64,000 nucleotides of DNA from JAQBDA01 sp963709875 (GCA_963709875.1 CAVPYB010000002.1:372001-436000); one strand, 5' to 3'. Positions 19,556-28,989 are shown, numbered from the stretch's first letter. Notes: generated by a model not told the origin, from the sequence alone. Numbers and translations are program-made.

Positions 19556-20569
19556 ATGACAGTGAACACAACTAAGAATTTCTTTAAGGATGTTTACGAT
19601 CGGAGTTCCTATAACATTAGTAACTGGTTTGTCTCGATACCAGATATCTTCTTCAGCGCAATTCAACGCTGGATCGGGATAAAAAGCATGCCCTATGTGT
19701 TTGTGCTGCCGAATCTGCTAGTCTTTGGGATTTTTATACTCTTTCCTATGCTGCTCAATTTTGTCTACGCCTTTACAGGTGGTTCGGAGTTTTTCCTGGA
19801 TCAACGTCCCTGGGTAGGGACGGCGAATTTCGAGCAGCTTCTCACCTGTGATAATTATTTAGATCCCAACACTTGCAACCAGGATCGTTTCTGGCGCTCG
19901 ATATTCGGCACGCTGATCTATGTCATTGGCCAGGTAGCCTGGATGGTGGTGATTTCTATCATCACTGCATTGATACTCAACAGGAGTATCCGTGGTCGAG
20001 GATTCTTCAGAAGCGTCTTTTTCTATCCGGTGCTTCTATCACCCATCGTAGTGGCTTTGATTTGGAAATGGATTCTGCAAGAAAATGGACTGTTGAATGG
20101 CATTATCGTATCGCTGGGTTATGAAAAATTACCCTTTTTGGTTGATCCCCAATGGGCACGCTTCTGGGTGATAGGGATTAGCGTATGGGCATTTATGGGA
20201 TTCTATACACTTATCTTACTGGCTGGACTCCAATCAATTCCAGCCGATCTGTACGAGGCTGCTTCGATGGATGGCGCCAACGAGTGGCACTCCTTTTGGT
20301 CGATTACGCTGCCTCTTCTGATGCCAACCATGATCGTCGTATTAGTTTTATCCCTAATCAGAGCGGTGCAGGTCTTCGATATCGTGTTTGCATTTACAGG
20401 CGGTGGTCCGGGTACGGCAACATTCTACATTGTTCAGTATATCTATGAATATGGTTTTTCCAGCCCGAACAAGCTGTATGGACTGGCTGCAAGTGCTTCC
20501 TTGCTGATGGCCGGAACATTGGTCGTGTTGACTCTGATTCAGCTCCGATTTCGGCGAGAGGAGGTATAA
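19556..20569 (+). CDS. Sugar ABC transporter permease, MalF/UgpA-like
   Basis: 337 aa inner-membrane subunit with about six helices. The first is in MPYVFVLPNLLVFGIFILFP, and the cytoplasmic coupling loop is DLYEAASMDGANEWHSFWSITLPLL, the EAA motif of carbohydrate importers. FTGGGPGTATFYIVQYIYEYGF is a strongly conserved family segment. It works with the next gene and the doubled binding protein. No matching ATPase gene occurs in the island, so a shared MsmK/UgpC-type ATPase encoded elsewhere must energise it. Confidence 0.92.
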   Translation: MTVNTTKNFFKDVYDRSSYNISNWFVSIPDIFFSAIQRWIGIKSMPYVFVLPNLLVFGIFILFPMLLNFVYAFTGGSEFFLDQRPWVGTANFEQLLTCDNYLDPNTCNQDRFWRSIFGTLIYVIGQVAWMVVISIITALILNRSIRGRGFFRSVFFYPVLLSPIVVALIWKWILQENGLLNGIIVSLGYEKLPFLVDPQWARFWVIGISVWAFMGFYTLILLAGLQSIPADLYEAASMDGANEWHSFWSITLPLLMPTMIVVLVLSLIRAVQVFDIVFAFTGGGPGTATFYIVQYIYEYGFSSPNKLYGLAASASLLMAGTLVVLTLIQLRFRREEV

Positions 20570-20574
20570 GGATT

Positions 20575-21627
20575 ATGAACTCGATGAGATCCTTCTTGAC
20601 ACGAACACGGGGAACTAAAAGACTACACTTCACTGACATCATCACCTACGTATATTTAATACTGGGTACGGTTCTGATGTTTGGGCCTGTGATTTGGCTG
20701 GTGTTCTCCTCGTTTAAAACGCAAGCCGAAATTGTTAAGTTTCCTCCTCGCTTACTGCCATACCGTCAGGAGACCGTTGTGGTCGATGGATACGAGGAAC
20801 CACTCCCCCTATACACGGTTACTATGGAAGATGGCTCGACTGCTGAATTAGCCCAGGTTCGACGCATCGGCCTCGAATCCCAATTAGTCGATCCTGAAAA
20901 TCCTGACGAAATCATTAAGGTACCCATAGATCAACGTGAGCCTATTGAAAAAGTTGTTTTTAATCTGGAAAACTATATTGAAGGTGTGCAATCTTTCAAC
21001 TTCTCCCGCTATTTACGCAACAGTTTAATAGTAACGATATTTGCCACGTTGCTGACGCTGCTTATTAATAGTATGGCTGCTTTTGCATTAGCTAAATACC
21101 AATTTAAAGGCCGTGAGGCGATATTTTTTATCATGCTCAGTACGCTTATGGTGCCCCTTTCTGTAATCTTGGTGCCAGTATTTTTGGTCATTACCACGAT
21201 TAATTGGAATAACAACCTGCTGGGTGTGATCGTACCGGCGGCTGCTACTCCAACAGGGTTGTTCCTTTTGCGCCAGTATATGCTGACTATCCCCGATGAA
21301 CTGATTGATGCTGCTCGTATGGATGGGGCAAGTGAGTGGCGAATTTACTCTCAGGTCATATTACCCCTATCAAAGCCGGCCCTTGCGGTCTTGACTATCT
21401 TTTCAGTCATGTGGCGCTGGAACGATTTCTTGTGGCCGCTGATCGTGCTGAGCCGCAGCGAGTTTTTCACCCTGCAAATCGGGCTTAACTCGTTTCAGGG
21501 AGAACTCAACGTACAGTGGAACCTGATCCTGGCAATGACGGTGTTGACCCTGCTGCCAATTACGTTTGTCTTTGCAATTTTGCAGAGAAATATTACGACT
21601 GGAATTGCGACAACCGGTATGAAGTAA
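20575..21627 (+). CDS. Sugar ABC transporter permease, MalG/UgpE-like
   Basis: 350 aa partner permease, 5 bp after the previous stop with GAGGAGGTATAAGG upstream. The EAA loop is ELIDAARMDGASEWRIYSQVILPLSKPAL. Between the first helix and the core lies an extra polar segment of about 80 residues (from PPRLLPYRQETVVVDGYEEP to EKVVFNLENYIEGV), longer than in MalG and predicted to be outside the membrane. It may touch the unusual two-domain binding protein; that is speculation. Confidence 0.92.
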   Translation: MNSMRSFLTRTRGTKRLHFTDIITYVYLILGTVLMFGPVIWLVFSSFKTQAEIVKFPPRLLPYRQETVVVDGYEEPLPLYTVTMEDGSTAELAQVRRIGLESQLVDPENPDEIIKVPIDQREPIEKVVFNLENYIEGVQSFNFSRYLRNSLIVTIFATLLTLLINSMAAFALAKYQFKGREAIFFIMLSTLMVPLSVILVPVFLVITTINWNNNLLGVIVPAAATPTGLFLLRQYMLTIPDELIDAARMDGASEWRIYSQVILPLSKPALAVLTIFSVMWRWNDFLWPLIVLSRSEFFTLQIGLNSFQGELNVQWNLILAMTVLTLLPITFVFAILQRNITTGIATTGMK

Positions 21628-21673
21628 TTGATAAAAACTCTTTTCGCCCTCCGCGAACTCAATAAGATAACTG

Positions 21674-23065
21674 ATGGCTAAACTTCCAAAAATTGTTTGC
21701 ATCGGTGCTGGCAGTGCTGTCTTTGGCTTGAGTAACCTGGCTACCATTATAGGTAGTGAGCGGTTACATGGCTCTGAGATTGTACTGGTTGACATCAATG
21801 AAGTAAGTTTGAACACCATAACAGCTCTAGCTCAAAAGATGAATGAAGTTTGGGGCGCACGTATAAAGATATGGTGCACAACAGATCGCACCGAGGCGCT
21901 ACCAGGAGCTGATTTCGTGGTTGTCTCTGTACAGGTCGGTCCACGCGAGGAAGTCTGGGAGCTTGATTGGGAGATCCCTCGAAAACATGGTGTTCGACAA
22001 CCCTACGCCGAAAACAGTGGACCTGGAGCTTTTGCCCACACTTGTCGCAACGTGCCATTGATCCTATCCATAGCTCGGGACATGGAAGCACTTTGTCCTG
22101 ATGCCTGGTATCTTAATTTCACTAATCCTATGATCCGCTTGACATGGGCAGTGTCGCGTTATACCAAGATCAAGGTGGTTGGTTTATGCCACCAACTTTA
22201 TTGGGCATACGCAATGGCGGGGGCAGTGCTGGCAGACCGCTGGGGCCTGATATATCCCGATGATTTCCATGTCCACACTGACTACAGCAATGTCCAGCAG
22301 CTGTTCCAGGGTATTTCTCAGGGTTATGCTCACATTGATATTAAGGCTGCTGGACTAAACCATTTCTCATGGGTCTATGATATCCGTGACAGGCAAACCG
22401 GAGAGGATCTTTATCCATTGCTGCGACAACGTTGGTTTAATGAATTCAGGCGCGATTTTGAACCGTTGACCCGCGAGCTTTTCGAGATCTTTGGCCTTAT
22501 GCCTACTGCTGGTGATAGTCACTTGGCTGAGTATCTGTCTTGGACACATGATCCTATCACCATGCCCTGGGAGAAGTATGATCTTAAATTGCAGAGTTGG
22601 GCTGAAAACCGCCAGCGGCGCGTAGACCGCTGGGAACAGGCCCGTGCTATTGTGGCTGGAGAACGTTCAGTCGAGGAACTCCGTGGTGTTGTCAGTGAGG
22701 GTGTACCAGAAATCATCGAGGCAATGGTTTTCAATGACAATCGTTATCACCAACAGCTCAACCTACCTAATAATGGGCTGATCCCCAACCTACCCTCCGA
22801 TGCTATCGTTGAAGTGCCCGGTGTGATCTCTAGCTATGGTATTCAAGGGATCGGGTGTCCCCCTCTGCCAGAAGGTGTCGCCGAGTTGTGTCGACGTGAG
22901 CTGGCACTCAGCTCGTTAGTAGTGGATGCTGCCGTAAAAGGAGATCGACAATTAGCTCTGCAATCCTTATTATTGGATCCCATGATGAACGATATCGACC
23001 GTGCCCGGTCGATATTGGATGATTTCCTGTTTGCCTTTTCTGAGTACTTACCCCAATTCGCATAA
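21674..23065 (+). CDS. Glycoside hydrolase family 4 protein (NAD- and Mn-dependent)
   Basis: 463 aa GH4-type enzyme. It has an N-terminal Rossmann motif (KIVCIGAGSAVFG). The metal-binding Cys172 lies in GLCHQ, and the second metal ligand is probably the His of GLNHFSW near residue 230. GH4 enzymes cleave glycosides by an oxidation-elimination mechanism using NAD+. Members acting on 6-phospho-sugars usually have C-N in place of C-H, so the C-H here suggests a non-phosphorylated substrate. The CHQ triplet does not match the common alpha-glucosidase, galactosidase or glucuronidase signatures I know. It could release the sulfosugar from a glycoside; the specificity is unassigned. Confidence 0.85.
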   Translation: MAKLPKIVCIGAGSAVFGLSNLATIIGSERLHGSEIVLVDINEVSLNTITALAQKMNEVWGARIKIWCTTDRTEALPGADFVVVSVQVGPREEVWELDWEIPRKHGVRQPYAENSGPGAFAHTCRNVPLILSIARDMEALCPDAWYLNFTNPMIRLTWAVSRYTKIKVVGLCHQLYWAYAMAGAVLADRWGLIYPDDFHVHTDYSNVQQLFQGISQGYAHIDIKAAGLNHFSWVYDIRDRQTGEDLYPLLRQRWFNEFRRDFEPLTRELFEIFGLMPTAGDSHLAEYLSWTHDPITMPWEKYDLKLQSWAENRQRRVDRWEQARAIVAGERSVEELRGVVSEGVPEIIEAMVFNDNRYHQQLNLPNNGLIPNLPSDAIVEVPGVISSYGIQGIGCPPLPEGVAELCRRELALSSLVVDAAVKGDRQLALQSLLLDPMMNDIDRARSILDDFLFAFSEYLPQFA

Positions 23066-23075
23066 GAGACTTCAT

Positions 23076-23939
23076 ATGCCAAACGAGCAAATAGCAGCCA
23101 TTCTCACCATCCCGGGAGATCAACTAACCCGTGCCAGCAAGGTGCGTTTGCAGATTGTGCGCGATGTGCAGGATCTCTACTTACACTTTGCTCGTGGTAT
23201 CGCTGACGAGATCAAGGCTCATAATGATGCTGGGGAGCCTACACGACTGATTCTCCCGGTCGGTCCGATTGGGCAATACCCCCTGCTGGTGCAGATTTGC
23301 AATCTGGAAAGGATTAGCTGGCAGAACGTGCATTCCTTTAATATGGACGATTACCTGGACTGGCAGGGTCGTTCTTTGTCATTGGAGCACCCGCTGAGTT
23401 TTGAGGGTTATATGAGACGGGAGGTGTTTGCTCAGCTCGATCCCGAATTACGCATCCCGGAAAAGCAGATTCATTTCCCTGATCCCCGGAATCTTGATCT
23501 TATCAGTCGGCAAATTGCAGGTTTGGGGGGCATAGATACCTGTTACGGGGGCATCGGCTTCCATGGGCATGTAGCTTTCAACGAGCCTCCCATCTCCAGA
23601 TGGTATAAGCTGACCCCTGACCAATTCCGTCAATCATTGACGCGAATCGTTCCCCTGGCTCCAGAAACGGTTGTTATGAATAGTGTGCGGGCGGCGGATG
23701 GAAATCTCACTGCCCTGCCACCCATGGCGATTACATTAGGCATGAAGGATATTCTGGCAGCCAGACGCTTGCGGCTTTACTGCCAGGGAGGAGCCTGGCA
23801 GCGCACAATCTTGCGCATTGCCCTATTAGGCGAAGAGGACGTTGACTACCCTGTAACCCTGGCACAAAACCACCGGGATTATGTCATCATAACCGATGAG
23901 AATACAGCCCAATCGCCAGGATTAACCATTGCTGCTTGA
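23076..23939 (+). CDS. NagB-like isomerase/deaminase with altered phosphate site
   Basis: 287 aa from the ATG at 23076. It aligns with glucosamine-6-phosphate deaminase: NMDDYLDW (Asp91 for E. coli Asp72) and GFHGHVAFNEP (His165 and Glu170 for His143 and Glu148). Asp141 of NagB is His163 here. The phosphate-binding loops differ: NagB TGGTP is PVGPIGQYP, and the GSQK lysine loop is GGAWQRT. This suggests a substrate without a 6-phosphate. In context it may isomerise or deaminate a 6-sulfo sugar. It sits 10 bp after the GH4 stop and 10 bp before the deacetylase gene. The substrate is inferred. Confidence 0.75.
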   Translation: MPNEQIAAILTIPGDQLTRASKVRLQIVRDVQDLYLHFARGIADEIKAHNDAGEPTRLILPVGPIGQYPLLVQICNLERISWQNVHSFNMDDYLDWQGRSLSLEHPLSFEGYMRREVFAQLDPELRIPEKQIHFPDPRNLDLISRQIAGLGGIDTCYGGIGFHGHVAFNEPPISRWYKLTPDQFRQSLTRIVPLAPETVVMNSVRAADGNLTALPPMAITLGMKDILAARRLRLYCQGGAWQRTILRIALLGEEDVDYPVTLAQNHRDYVIITDENTAQSPGLTIAA

Positions 23940-23949
23940 GGCATGAAAT

Positions 23950-24840
23950 ATGAAATCCAAAAATTTCCTTAAGCAGCTTGGCTTTGACAAAAATGATCGT
24001 GTGGTGATTATCCATGCTGATGATGTAGGTATGTGCCAGGCATCCGTCACAGCTTTTGCTGATCTGGTGGATTTCGGCCTGGTGTCATCTGGGTCAGTGA
24101 TGGTGCCTTGTCCCTGGTTCTTGGAGGTGGCTGCTTATTGCAAGTTACACCCTGAAGCCGATATGGGCGTACACCTGACACTGACCAGTGAATGGAGCAC
24201 CTACCGCTGGGGACCAATATCTACATGCGATCCATCCACAGGATTACTGGACGGAGAAGGTTATTTTCACCATCGTGTGCACCAGGTTCATCACAATGCT
24301 AGTCCATACGCAGTCCAGCTCGAGCTGGTAGCTCAACTACGCAAGGCTCAGGAGGCAGGCATTGATGTAACCCATGTTGATAGCCACATGGGAGCTTTAG
24401 CTCACCCCAAATTACTACCGTTATATATTACATTAGCCCAATCTCAAAATCTCCCGGTGATGATACCGGTTGATGGACGGGAAAACTGGCAGGCATTGGG
24501 TCTAGATCCCGAGACCGCCGCCAAAGCTGCTCGGTTTGTTAGAGAAGATATGGACACTAATGGGTTTTTGCCTATCGACCACGTAATCGGATTGAGGCTG
24601 GATCAACCTCATGAGAGATTCGCTCAGACCAAAAGTGCTTTCGACTCGCTGCAACCTGGTCTAACCCACTTTCCGATCCATCCTGCTAAAGATACACACG
24701 AATTGCGCGCTGCTACGCCATCTACTTGGGAGTCTCGGGTAGGCGATTATGATGTATTCCTTAGCGAGGAAATGCGCAACCACATAAGGAAGCTTGGCAT
24801 TAATATTATCGGTTATAAAACGCTTCGGGAGCTTATGTGA
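23950..24840 (+). CDS. YdjC/ChbG-like carbohydrate deacetylase
   Basis: 296 aa. It has the YdjC-family metal-site motifs IHADDVGMCQ (residues about 22 to 31, with DD), GVHLTLTSEW and THVDSHMG, where the H-x3-H supplies ligands. The characterised member ChbG removes an N-acetyl group from chito-oligosaccharides. Paired with the NagB-like gene it suggests an N-acetylated amino sugar among the substrates of the cluster. YdjC-like proteins are, however, widespread with unknown substrates. About 108 bp separate it from the next gene. Confidence 0.82.
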   Translation: MKSKNFLKQLGFDKNDRVVIIHADDVGMCQASVTAFADLVDFGLVSSGSVMVPCPWFLEVAAYCKLHPEADMGVHLTLTSEWSTYRWGPISTCDPSTGLLDGEGYFHHRVHQVHHNASPYAVQLELVAQLRKAQEAGIDVTHVDSHMGALAHPKLLPLYITLAQSQNLPVMIPVDGRENWQALGLDPETAAKAARFVREDMDTNGFLPIDHVIGLRLDQPHERFAQTKSAFDSLQPGLTHFPIHPAKDTHELRAATPSTWESRVGDYDVFLSEEMRNHIRKLGINIIGYKTLRELM

Positions 24841-24948
24841 GAAAAATTGGAGATCACTGAACACAAGACCATCGTGGCAGATCGTAGAAGGATATTTATG
24901 GGTATATGCCCTGCAATTTGGAGCTGATCCATTCGGATTCAAGAAGAG

Positions 24949-26019
24949 ATGACCTTCGCTTTACGCTTTACAGAGCAAGATTGGCTGCGGATTGAGCATG
25001 ATTGGACTGCCTGGTGGGCAGGCGAGCTTGATCGCCCAATAGTTGTTATTGACAAGCCTGTTTTTTCACGATTACCTCAGGAACTCAGCGAAGAGTTTCT
25101 ATTGGAGAAACCAATCGAGGAGATGCTGGAGTATTATCAATCTCGTTTGGAAACCAGGCAGATCTTTGGTGATGCTTGGCCTAAATGGTTGCCTTTCTTC
25201 GGCGCGGGAGTAGTTGCAGCATTTCTGGGTGCAAAACTGCACTGCTCCCCGGAAGTGGAAACTATCTGGTTTGAACCGCCGAATTCATCGTTGACTGGTG
25301 CTAAATCCCTTACCAATGATCCCAACAATATTTGGTGGAAGCGTGTGATGACCTTGACCGAAGCAGCAGTTAACTTCTGGGGTGACCGGGTTTGCGTTGG
25401 CTTTACAGATTTGGGTGGAAATCTCGATATCCTGTCTTCTCTACAGACTTCGCAGACACTACTCTTTAATCTGTACGATGACACCGACACCGTCAAGCAG
25501 ATTTCTTCAGAAATCACCCACTATTGGTTGCAGTATTACGAAGATCTGTTCGCCGCCATCCAAAATACAGGTCGTGGAACTACGCCCTGGGCGCCCATCT
25601 GGGCGCCGGGACGGTGCTATATGCTGCAGAGCGACTTCTCAGCTTTGATCTCTCCAAGGATGTTTGAGATGTTTGTGCTTCCAGATCTCGCCACATGCTG
25701 TGAAAAAATTGGTTATGCATTCTATCACCTGGATGGCAAAGGACAAATCAATCACCTGGACCTGCTGCTGTCATTGGAGGAGTTGGCTGGAATCCAATGG
25801 ATTCCTGGCGAAGGTCAACCACCTCCCTCATCTTGGCTCTCATTGCTAAAGCGGATCATTGATGCCGGGAAACTATGCCAGCTATATGTAAGCGCAGAAG
25901 AAGCGCTGACGATCGTTCGTGAACTCGGAGGACATGGTTTCGCATTTTACATCACAGATTCTATGACAGCCGATGAAGCGAGCAGATTCATTGGTGTGTT
26001 GATCGCTGATACAAATTAA
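24949..26019 (+). CDS. Uroporphyrinogen decarboxylase (URO-D/MtaA)-superfamily protein
   Basis: 356 aa protein of the URO-D/MtaA superfamily, recognised from the barrel end (FYHLDGKGQINHLDLLLSLEELAGIQWIPGEGQPP, close to the DGxGxxxHLDxLLxxxGIxGIQW pattern of these homologues). Members near sugar genes are not haem enzymes and mostly lack a known reaction; related MtaA/CmuA proteins move methyl groups. Long gaps are absent and the frame is intact. Its role in the cluster is unknown. A link to the methyltransferase operon at 3.7 to 8.1 kb is possible but not supported by proximity. Confidence 0.65.
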   Translation: MTFALRFTEQDWLRIEHDWTAWWAGELDRPIVVIDKPVFSRLPQELSEEFLLEKPIEEMLEYYQSRLETRQIFGDAWPKWLPFFGAGVVAAFLGAKLHCSPEVETIWFEPPNSSLTGAKSLTNDPNNIWWKRVMTLTEAAVNFWGDRVCVGFTDLGGNLDILSSLQTSQTLLFNLYDDTDTVKQISSEITHYWLQYYEDLFAAIQNTGRGTTPWAPIWAPGRCYMLQSDFSALISPRMFEMFVLPDLATCCEKIGYAFYHLDGKGQINHLDLLLSLEELAGIQWIPGEGQPPPSSWLSLLKRIIDAGKLCQLYVSAEEALTIVRELGGHGFAFYITDSMTADEASRFIGVLIADTN

Positions 26020-26074
26020 AAGAGGAACCAAAAAGCACACAATACTGGTCGCAACAATCATTAAGGAGTAATCT

Positions 26075-26740
26075 ATGAAATTCTTTCTCGATAGCGCCAT
26101 GGTTGATGAAATTGAATACGCACTGGATGCCTTTAACATCGACGGGGTGACAACCAACCCTCGCCACGTGCAGGTTTCCGGCAAACCCTTTCTGACGGTG
26201 ATCCAAGAGATCGCCCAACTGGTCGAAGGGACTGATAAGACCGTATCTGTGGAAGTAAACCCACACTACTTGACGTATGAAGAAATAATTCCTGAAGCTG
26301 TGAAACTGGCTGCAATCTCCCCCAATTTTGTTATTAAACTCCAATGCATGGAATCCGCCTTTAAAGCTATTGAAACCCTGACCAAGCAGGGTATCCGCAT
26401 TAACTGCACTCTAGTTTTTTCCTCCATGCAAGCCCTACAAGCAATGCGCTCCGGTGCTTATTATGTTTCACCATTTATTGGATGGAAGGAAGCTAATGCA
26501 GAGGAAACGCGTGGATTTATTGATGAGATCGTGACCATTCGCGACAATTACGATTTCAGCACTGAGGTCATCGTGGCAGCCGTCCGAAATGCCCGACAGA
26601 TCATCGATGCTGCCCTCGTTGGTGCCGATATTGTCACTGCTGGGTTGTCAGTGTACCAAGATGGTTTCCAACATCCCTATACTCAAGAAGGTATTCGGAA
26701 ATTCAGCAGCTTCTGGGATCAGACCCAGTACGAGAATTAG
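26075..26740 (+). CDS. Transaldolase of the TalC/fructose-6-phosphate aldolase type
   Basis: 221 aa, the usual length of FSA/TalC-type class I aldolases. The N-terminus MKFFLDSAMVDEIEYALDAF and the NIDGVTTNPRH block are canonical. The Schiff-base lysine is Lys88 in NFVIKL, against Lys85 in E. coli FSA. A GGAG-type site (AAGGAG) lies 8 bases before the ATG. Sulfofructose transaldolases of the sulfo-TAL pathway belong to this family and yield 3-sulfolactaldehyde, which fits the SuyAB, AOR and exporter genes downstream. Cleaving an ordinary ketose phosphate is the alternative. Confidence 0.82.
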   Translation: MKFFLDSAMVDEIEYALDAFNIDGVTTNPRHVQVSGKPFLTVIQEIAQLVEGTDKTVSVEVNPHYLTYEEIIPEAVKLAAISPNFVIKLQCMESAFKAIETLTKQGIRINCTLVFSSMQALQAMRSGAYYVSPFIGWKEANAEETRGFIDEIVTIRDNYDFSTEVIVAAVRNARQIIDAALVGADIVTAGLSVYQDGFQHPYTQEGIRKFSSFWDQTQYEN

Positions 26741-26743
26741 ACC

Positions 26744-28915
26744 ATGTTCCTGAACCAAATAAGTTTGAACATCCAAGAGGGTTTCCAACCCATCGAAGCC
26801 ATTTCTTATCTGGAAAAGTTGCCGAACGGGGCGCGTTTTTCTGCCCTGGGTGTGGCATTCGATGTATCCTTCTATGCTCCTGGGGTCGTCCGATTGCAAT
26901 TGGATGCTGAGGATAAACCAGATTACGGTCTTCTATCAAGTTTTCCGGATGACAACCTTGTTGTAAATGTTAGTGAGACGCACCATGGATACCAGATTGA
27001 GTCTGGGGATGTGGCTTTGGAATTGCTGACCTCACCCATGCGGGTGGCACTCAAGTTGGGTGATCAATCATTATTAGAGTCAGTCACTGACCGGACAATA
27101 CTTGGAAAGCTACGCTGGTCGCCATTTGCCAGGGACGACAGCGCCTGGCTGGCGAGTTTCGCACTTCAAAGTGGGTTCCCGGTTTACGGTCTGGGAGAGA
27201 AATTCGGCCCCCTCGACCGGAAAGGACAACTGATCGATTCCTGGAATGAAGATGCGACGACACTTAATTCGGAGCTTTCCTACAAAAATGTCCCCTTTGC
27301 CTGGAGCCCCAGGGGTTGGGGGATTTTCACCCATACCACTGGGCGAGTAGTGCATGCTGTAGGGTATCCTCAGTGGTCCCATCGCAGCTATATCCTGAGA
27401 GTGCAAGAAAAGGGTCTGGATATTTTCTTATTTGCTGCCAGAACACCATCCGAGATGCTCGAAAAATATACCACCTTGACAGGCAGAACCAAGGAATTAC
27501 CTCGCTGGAGCTATGGCACCTGGATATCTCGTGCGTATTACAAAACTTCAGAAGATATCCTGGATGTCTCGAAGAAAATACGTGATCACAGAATACCATG
27601 TGATGTCCTGGTACTGGATGGTCGGGCATGGCACAAGATGGATACCCGATTTGATTTCCAATGGGATGAGGAGCGATACCCCGACCCCGTTGAATTCGTT
27701 ACCCAATTGCGGAAAAATAATTTCAGGCTATGTCTATGGGAATACCCGTACATTTCAGTCAAGAATCCACAATTTAACAAGTTGGCCCAAAAGGGATATT
27801 TGCTAAAAACCCAGGAGGGAAAACCGTTTATACACCATTGGCTACCTTACCCCTTTGATTCTATTTATCCCCATTTGCAACCAAGTGGGATTATCGATTT
27901 CACAAATCCAGAAGCATACCAATGGTATCTTGAAGCCCATAAACCGCTTTTCGATGTCGGCGTTAGCGTGATGAAGAGTGATTATGGTGAATCAATCCCA
28001 GAAAATGTGGTTGCCTATAATGGTGATACTGGCTCGCGGTTGCATAATGTATATTCGCTTCTATACAACCAATGCGTTTATGATGCCACCAAGAGGTATT
28101 CCAGCGATGGTGCCATAGTTTGGGGACGGGCTGGTTGGGCTGGTAGCCAGCGCTACCCAATTCAATGGGGCGGTGATCCCCAATGTGACTGGGAAGGTTT
28201 GGCAGCCAGTATACGCGGGGGACTATCATATGGTATGAGCGGCGGACCATTTTACAGCCATGATATTGGGGGGTTCGCGGTTGGCGACCCACCCGCAGAC
28301 TTATACATTCGTTGGGCTCAGGCTGGTGTGATGATGTCGCACACTCGCTTCCATGGGATCGGTCAACGTGAGCCCTGGGTATTCGGCGAAAAGGCCGAAA
28401 CCATTGTAAAAGAGTGGTTATCATGGCGATACCAACTGATCCCGTACTTACAAGCATGCGCTCAAGAAGCTTGTATTAATGGGCTTCCAATAATGCGCGC
28501 CATGCCGCTTGCATTTCCGGATGATCCTTTAGCCTGGGGTTTTGACGAGCAATATATGTTTGGCCCATCTCTATTAGTCGTGCCAATCTTAAACCCTGAG
28601 AGTAAAGTGCGTTTTTATTTACCTGATGGTGAATGGTACGATCTGTGGAATGGGGATCGTATCGAGGGCCCCTTACTGATCGAGCGCACGGTTCCCCTGG
28701 ATTATATTCCTATATATGGACTGGGGGGAACGATACTCCCCCTTGGACCTGCAGTCCAGCATACCGGCGAATTGAAACCAAATATTCATCTGGCTGAGGT
28801 TTGGCAATTTGGCGAGCTCAAAAAGGGTCTGACTTTACCCGGATTTGACTTGAAGATTGAAGATAAGATGATTTCGAATCTTCCAGATGGTGTAAAGATA
28901 AAAATATGGAAGTAG
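26744..28915 (+). CDS. Glycoside hydrolase family 31 enzyme
   Basis: 723 aa alpha-glycosidase, 4 bp after the transaldolase stop. The nucleophile is Asp413 in MKSDYGESIPENV, and the probable acid/base is Asp478 in QWGGDPQCDW. The sequence around the nucleophile and the GIIDFTNPEAYQWY block look closer to YicI-type alpha-xylosidases (KTDFGERIP) than to sulfoquinovosidase YihQ, whose motif is closer to WMADFGE. GH31 sulfoquinovosidases are the normal entry enzymes of sulfosugar pathways, so this may be a divergent one or a glycosidase for the sugar attached to the sulfosugar. There is no signal peptide, so it acts in the cytoplasm after import. Confidence 0.85.
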   Translation: MFLNQISLNIQEGFQPIEAISYLEKLPNGARFSALGVAFDVSFYAPGVVRLQLDAEDKPDYGLLSSFPDDNLVVNVSETHHGYQIESGDVALELLTSPMRVALKLGDQSLLESVTDRTILGKLRWSPFARDDSAWLASFALQSGFPVYGLGEKFGPLDRKGQLIDSWNEDATTLNSELSYKNVPFAWSPRGWGIFTHTTGRVVHAVGYPQWSHRSYILRVQEKGLDIFLFAARTPSEMLEKYTTLTGRTKELPRWSYGTWISRAYYKTSEDILDVSKKIRDHRIPCDVLVLDGRAWHKMDTRFDFQWDEERYPDPVEFVTQLRKNNFRLCLWEYPYISVKNPQFNKLAQKGYLLKTQEGKPFIHHWLPYPFDSIYPHLQPSGIIDFTNPEAYQWYLEAHKPLFDVGVSVMKSDYGESIPENVVAYNGDTGSRLHNVYSLLYNQCVYDATKRYSSDGAIVWGRAGWAGSQRYPIQWGGDPQCDWEGLAASIRGGLSYGMSGGPFYSHDIGGFAVGDPPADLYIRWAQAGVMMSHTRFHGIGQREPWVFGEKAETIVKEWLSWRYQLIPYLQACAQEACINGLPIMRAMPLAFPDDPLAWGFDEQYMFGPSLLVVPILNPESKVRFYLPDGEWYDLWNGDRIEGPLLIERTVPLDYIPIYGLGGTILPLGPAVQHTGELKPNIHLAEVWQFGELKKGLTLPGFDLKIEDKMISNLPDGVKIKIWK

Positions 28916-28989
28916 AGATAAATCCCTGGAAAAGTGGCGACAACCCACAATCGAATATTTTCAGAATTCATTAGAAAGGAGAATAGATC

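Noticed and set aside
26744..28915. Calling the GH31 gene a sulfoquinovosidase outright
   Set aside because: The nucleophile region is of the KSDYGE type, close to YicI, and the sulfonate-binding residues of YihQ could not be confirmed by eye.
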